Shown here one piece after another: positions 6,145 through 7,350 of a DNA stretch of 7,350 nucleotides. The notes beneath the pieces were generated by a model. The model was not told the origin of the DNA. It searched no databases and was given only the letters and a program-made list of their open reading frames with translations. Position 1 is the first letter of the stretch. Each line of letters starts with the position of its first letter. The stretch lies in NCBI GenBank assembly GCA_903913365.1, contig CAIWKW010000196.1, forward strand, positions 1 to 7,350. The letters are read 5' to 3'. A program made the translations under genes and the position numbers. The DNA is from Candidatus Doudnabacteria bacterium. Lineage in GTDB: Bacteria; Patescibacteriota; Doudnabacteria; UBA920.

Positions 6145-6171
6145 ACAAAAATACAGGAAATAAGGTATAAT
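6142..6171 (+). promoter_or_regulatory. Promoter of the 100-residue gene, leaderless geometry
   Basis: TTTACA (6142-6147, 5 of 6 matches to TTGACA), an 18-base spacer and a perfect TATAAT (6166-6171) end seven bases before the ATG at 6179. This spacing is the same as in the M23 promoter (18 and 7). The -35 box overlaps the T-run of the preceding terminator. Confidence 0.7.
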
Positions 6172-6178
6172 TATACAT

Positions 6179-6481
6179 ATGGAATCTTTGGGAGACATTG
6201 CCAAATTTAAAGCCAAAAAAACAACAAAGCCAAAAGTTAACGTTCATTTGCACTCCCCTGCCCACCTTTTGGCCGATGAGCTGTCTGTAAAGCTTAACGA
6301 CAGAAAGCATTTTGCGTTTTATTTAAAAATGGCTGTTTTGTACAATCATGATTATTTAAGAAATTTAGCCGGGCAAATAATGGAAAATAAGAATGCCAAA
6401 ACCCCCGGTCGCTTGTTCGCATATTTGATTAAGAAGAATAATTTAGAATTGAACAAAAATGACAAAATTGAACAAAAATGA
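6179..6481 (+). CDS. Small basic protein of unknown function
   Basis: I do not recognise this 100-residue protein. Residues 1-20 are lysine-rich (KFKAKKTTKPK) and probably disordered. Residues about 25-90 look like an alpha-helical domain with a histidine-rich start (NVHLHSPAHLLADEL), a segment FAFYLKMAVLYNHDYLRNLAGQIME, and a GRLFAYLIKK motif. There is no signal peptide or membrane helix, so it is likely cytosolic, and its charge would allow nucleic-acid binding. The start is supported by a promoter whose -10 box sits seven bases upstream. The last 11 codons run into a 19-bp tandem duplication that also supplies the TGA stop, so the tail (NLELNKNDKIEQK) is probably not ancestral. It sits between a regulator and def; the context gives no clear function. 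Confidence 0.75.
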   Translation: MESLGDIAKFKAKKTTKPKVNVHLHSPAHLLADELSVKLNDRKHFAFYLKMAVLYNHDYLRNLAGQIMENKNAKTPGRLFAYLIKKNNLELNKNDKIEQK

Positions 6482-6484
6482 CAA
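6447..6484 (+). repeat. 19-bp tandem duplication at the 3' end of the 100-residue gene
   Basis: Two exact head-to-tail copies of AATTGAACAAAAATGACAA (6447-6465 and 6466-6484). Nineteen is not a multiple of three, so the copies are read in different frames and the second supplies the TGA stop (6479-6481). Confidence 0.9.
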
Positions 6485-6500
6485 AAATAGAATGCAGAAA

Positions 6501-6530
6501 GTGATCCCTCGGCTGCACTCGGGATGGCAG
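6501..6530. repeat. GC-rich REP-like core sequence
   Basis: The stretch GTGATCCCTCGG, CTGCACTCGGGATGGCAG stands out from the AT-rich flanks. ATCCC (6504-6508) and GGGAT (6521-6525) can pair around a 12-base loop. From memory it is close to a short dispersed intergenic repeat with the pattern TCCCTCGCT...GCTCGGGATGAC seen in various bacteria. It has no T-tract, so it is not an ordinary terminator. Confidence 0.45.
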
Positions 6531-6533
6531 CTA

Positions 6534-6539
6534 TATAAT
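6534..6539 (+). promoter_or_regulatory. Possible -10 box upstream of def
   Basis: A perfect TATAAT lies in the centre of the inverted-repeat element, 62 bases before the def ATG. No -35 hexamer is visible at 16-18 bases. It could serve def or be a chance match in AT-rich DNA. Confidence 0.25.
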
Positions 6540-6601
6540 AAAAGTTGTTGTTTGCCATTTTTGTCAATTATGTCATTTTTTTAATTTTTGTCATTAGCCA
6601 T

Positions 6602-7105
6602 ATGGTTTTGCCCATCCTTACATATCCCAATGATTTTTTAAGAAACCCGACTGAGCCGGTTGCTTTTCCGTTGTCCAAAGAAATGCAAAAGCTGACCAAA
6701 GACATGATAGACACGGTGCGTAAAGCCGACGGTATTGGCCTGGCCGCGCCTCAGGTGGGGAAATCGGTAAAATTGATTATTGTTAATCTGGAAAAAAGTG
6801 ATGTACCCTTAATGGCTCTTTATAATCCCAAAATTATTGAAAAAAGTTTTTCTAAATCCGAAATTGAAGAAGGGTGCCTTTCCATACCCGGAGTGTTCGG
6901 CATGGTTAAGCGGCCGAAAAAAGTTACGGTGCAGGCGCAAAACGCCCAGGGTAAAGTTATAAAATTTGAAGACAACGGCTGGATAGCGCGCGTAGCCCAG
7001 CACGAAATAGACCACATAAACGGCCGGCTGATTATTGATGTTATAAAAAAATACACTCAAGGGGAAGAGATTGTTAAGCAGTGGAAGAAAGAAAAAACAT
7101 TATAG
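6602..7105 (+). CDS. def: Peptide deformylase
   Basis: This metalloenzyme of 167 residues removes the formyl group from the initiator methionine of new proteins. All three family motifs are present: GIGLAAPQ (44-51), E90-G-C92-L-S94 and the HExxH motif H134-E-I-D-H138. C92, H134 and H138 bind the metal (usually Fe2+) and E135 is the catalytic acid/base. The N-terminus VLPILTYPNDFLR matches the usual start of the family, so I take ATG 6602-6604. The frame is open upstream to a TTG at 6545, but that stretch encodes only a hydrophobic run derived from the inverted-repeat element. No Shine-Dalgarno site precedes the ATG. The C-terminal tail is short and lysine-rich. The gene is probably co-transcribed with the exonuclease gene that follows 79 bases on. 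Confidence 0.95.
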   Translation: MVLPILTYPNDFLRNPTEPVAFPLSKEMQKLTKDMIDTVRKADGIGLAAPQVGKSVKLIIVNLEKSDVPLMALYNPKIIEKSFSKSEIEEGCLSIPGVFGMVKRPKKVTVQAQNAQGKVIKFEDNGWIARVAQHEIDHINGRLIIDVIKKYTQGEEIVKQWKKEKTL

Positions 7106-7142
7106 TGACAAGTAAAAAGTGAAAAGTGACAAGGCTAAAATG

Positions 7143-7177
7143 CTTGTAACTTGTAACTTGTAACTTGTAACTTGTAA
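7143..7177 (+). repeat. Heptamer tandem repeat, five copies of CTTGTAA
   Basis: Five exact copies of CTTGTAA (7143-7177), followed by a partial CTA, end seven bases before the ATG at 7185. Upstream, AGTGACAAG occurs twice (7104-7112 and 7125-7133) with the inverse CAAG core. Such arrays change copy number by slippage, which here would alter the leader or promoter spacing of the exonuclease gene. Confidence 0.95.
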
Positions 7178-7184
7178 CTAAACC

Positions 7185-7350
7185 ATGAAGTTTATTAAAG
7201 ACCTGCTATTTTTTGATATTCAGACCACCGGGCAAGACCCGGAAAAAGATTCCATTATTCAGCTTTCGGCTGTCCTTTTAGACAAAGACAATCTTTTGGA
7301 AAAAAACAACTTTAATACCTACACCAAAATAAGCTATCTGGACAGCGTGG
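7185..7350 (+). CDS. DnaQ-like 3'-5' exonuclease, N-terminal part (runs off the window)
   Basis: Fifty-five codons are visible before the window ends. They read LLFFDIQTTGQDPEKDSIIQ, then LSAVLLDKDN, matching the Exo I motif region of DEDD (DnaQ/RNase T/ExoI) exonucleases, which normally reads FDxETTGxDPxxDxIIEIgAV. D11 is present, but the second metal-binding acid, expected at position 13, is Gln. The IIQL segment, with Gln where many members have Glu, recalls E. coli ExoI. The start ATG 7185-7187 directly precedes the domain and has no Shine-Dalgarno site; the heptamer array lies just upstream. The Exo II and III motifs are outside the window, so activity cannot be judged. It could be a degenerate or specialised family member. 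Confidence 0.75.
   Translation, partial: MKFIKDLLFFDIQTTGQDPEKDSIIQLSAVLLDKDNLLEKNNFNTYTKISYLDSV

Larger units (their letters stand above)
6447..6596. repeat. AT-rich inverted-repeat element between two genes (MITE- or REP-like)
   Basis: The left arm (6447-6488) and right arm (about 6557-6596) are imperfect inverted copies built on TGACAAAAAT. A perfect 10-bp pair is 6479-6488 with 6557-6566, and further TGTCA/TGACA motifs line up around it. The 68 bases between hold a more GC-rich core (6501-6530) with ATCCC/GGGAT ends, resembling short palindromic repeats scattered in many bacterial genomes, and a TATAAT at 6534-6539. No coding capacity is evident. The element fills the 120-base gap between the 100-residue gene and def. 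Classification as a mobile or dispersed element needs copies elsewhere. Confidence 0.5.

Noticed and set aside
6545..6601. N-terminal extension of def from a TTG, adding a hydrophobic segment
   Set aside because: The extra residues come from the AT-rich inverted-repeat arm, and the family N-terminus begins at ATG 6602.
6809..7060. Minus-strand open frames opposite def
   Set aside because: They lie wholly inside def on the other strand and show no recognisable pattern.
7143..7177. CRISPR-type array
   Set aside because: The units are 7 bp with no spacers; this is a simple tandem repeat.

Overview
The window looks like a chromosomal piece of a small-genome bacterium, most likely of the Candidate Phyla Radiation (Patescibacteria). 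This is inference. It rests on AT-rich, tightly packed genes, a two-helix pilin of the T4SS_pilin type I associate with that group, start codons almost without Shine-Dalgarno sites, promoters placed so that mRNAs would begin at or a few bases before the start codon, and CPR-style domain fusions. There is no 16S gene or other marker here to settle it.

Layout. Positions 1-202 are noncoding. They hold a strong hairpin terminator (68-105) and a separate 28-bp palindrome (136-163) with the 11-6-11 geometry of a Xer/dif recombination site. From 5470 down to 203 run minus-strand genes, in transcription order: a glycosyltransferase (GT26/WecG-TagA) fused to an RppH-like Nudix hydrolase; gltX; an M23 endopeptidase gene split by a one-base frameshift in a run of six A/T pairs (2250-2255); and a signal-peptide protein that joins a two-helix pilin-like membrane segment to an M15-type metallopeptidase domain. 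A hairpin at the end of gltX is both terminator and promoter spacer for the M23 gene.

At about 5500 the direction flips at back-to-back divergent promoters. The plus-strand genes are an Lrp/AsnC-type regulator (5592-6086, clearly more GC-rich than its neighbours and the only gene with a good ribosome-binding site), a 100-residue protein of unknown function, an AT-rich inverted-repeat element (6447-6596), peptide deformylase (def), a five-copy 7-bp tandem repeat, and the start of a DnaQ-like exonuclease that runs off the window.

How the genes fit together. gltX and def are translation housekeeping genes. The two left-hand genes both encode exported, wall-directed metallopeptidases (M23 and M15 types), so they could form a small cell-envelope remodelling unit; the pilin-like segment would anchor the M15 domain at the membrane. 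The GT26 domain fits surface-polymer synthesis. The most notable signals are the dif-like palindrome, two promoters with identical -35/18/-10/7/ATG spacing that imply leaderless mRNAs, the M15-pilin fusion, the GT26-Nudix fusion, and the frameshifted M23 gene. I see no CRISPR array, tRNA, rRNA or transposase.
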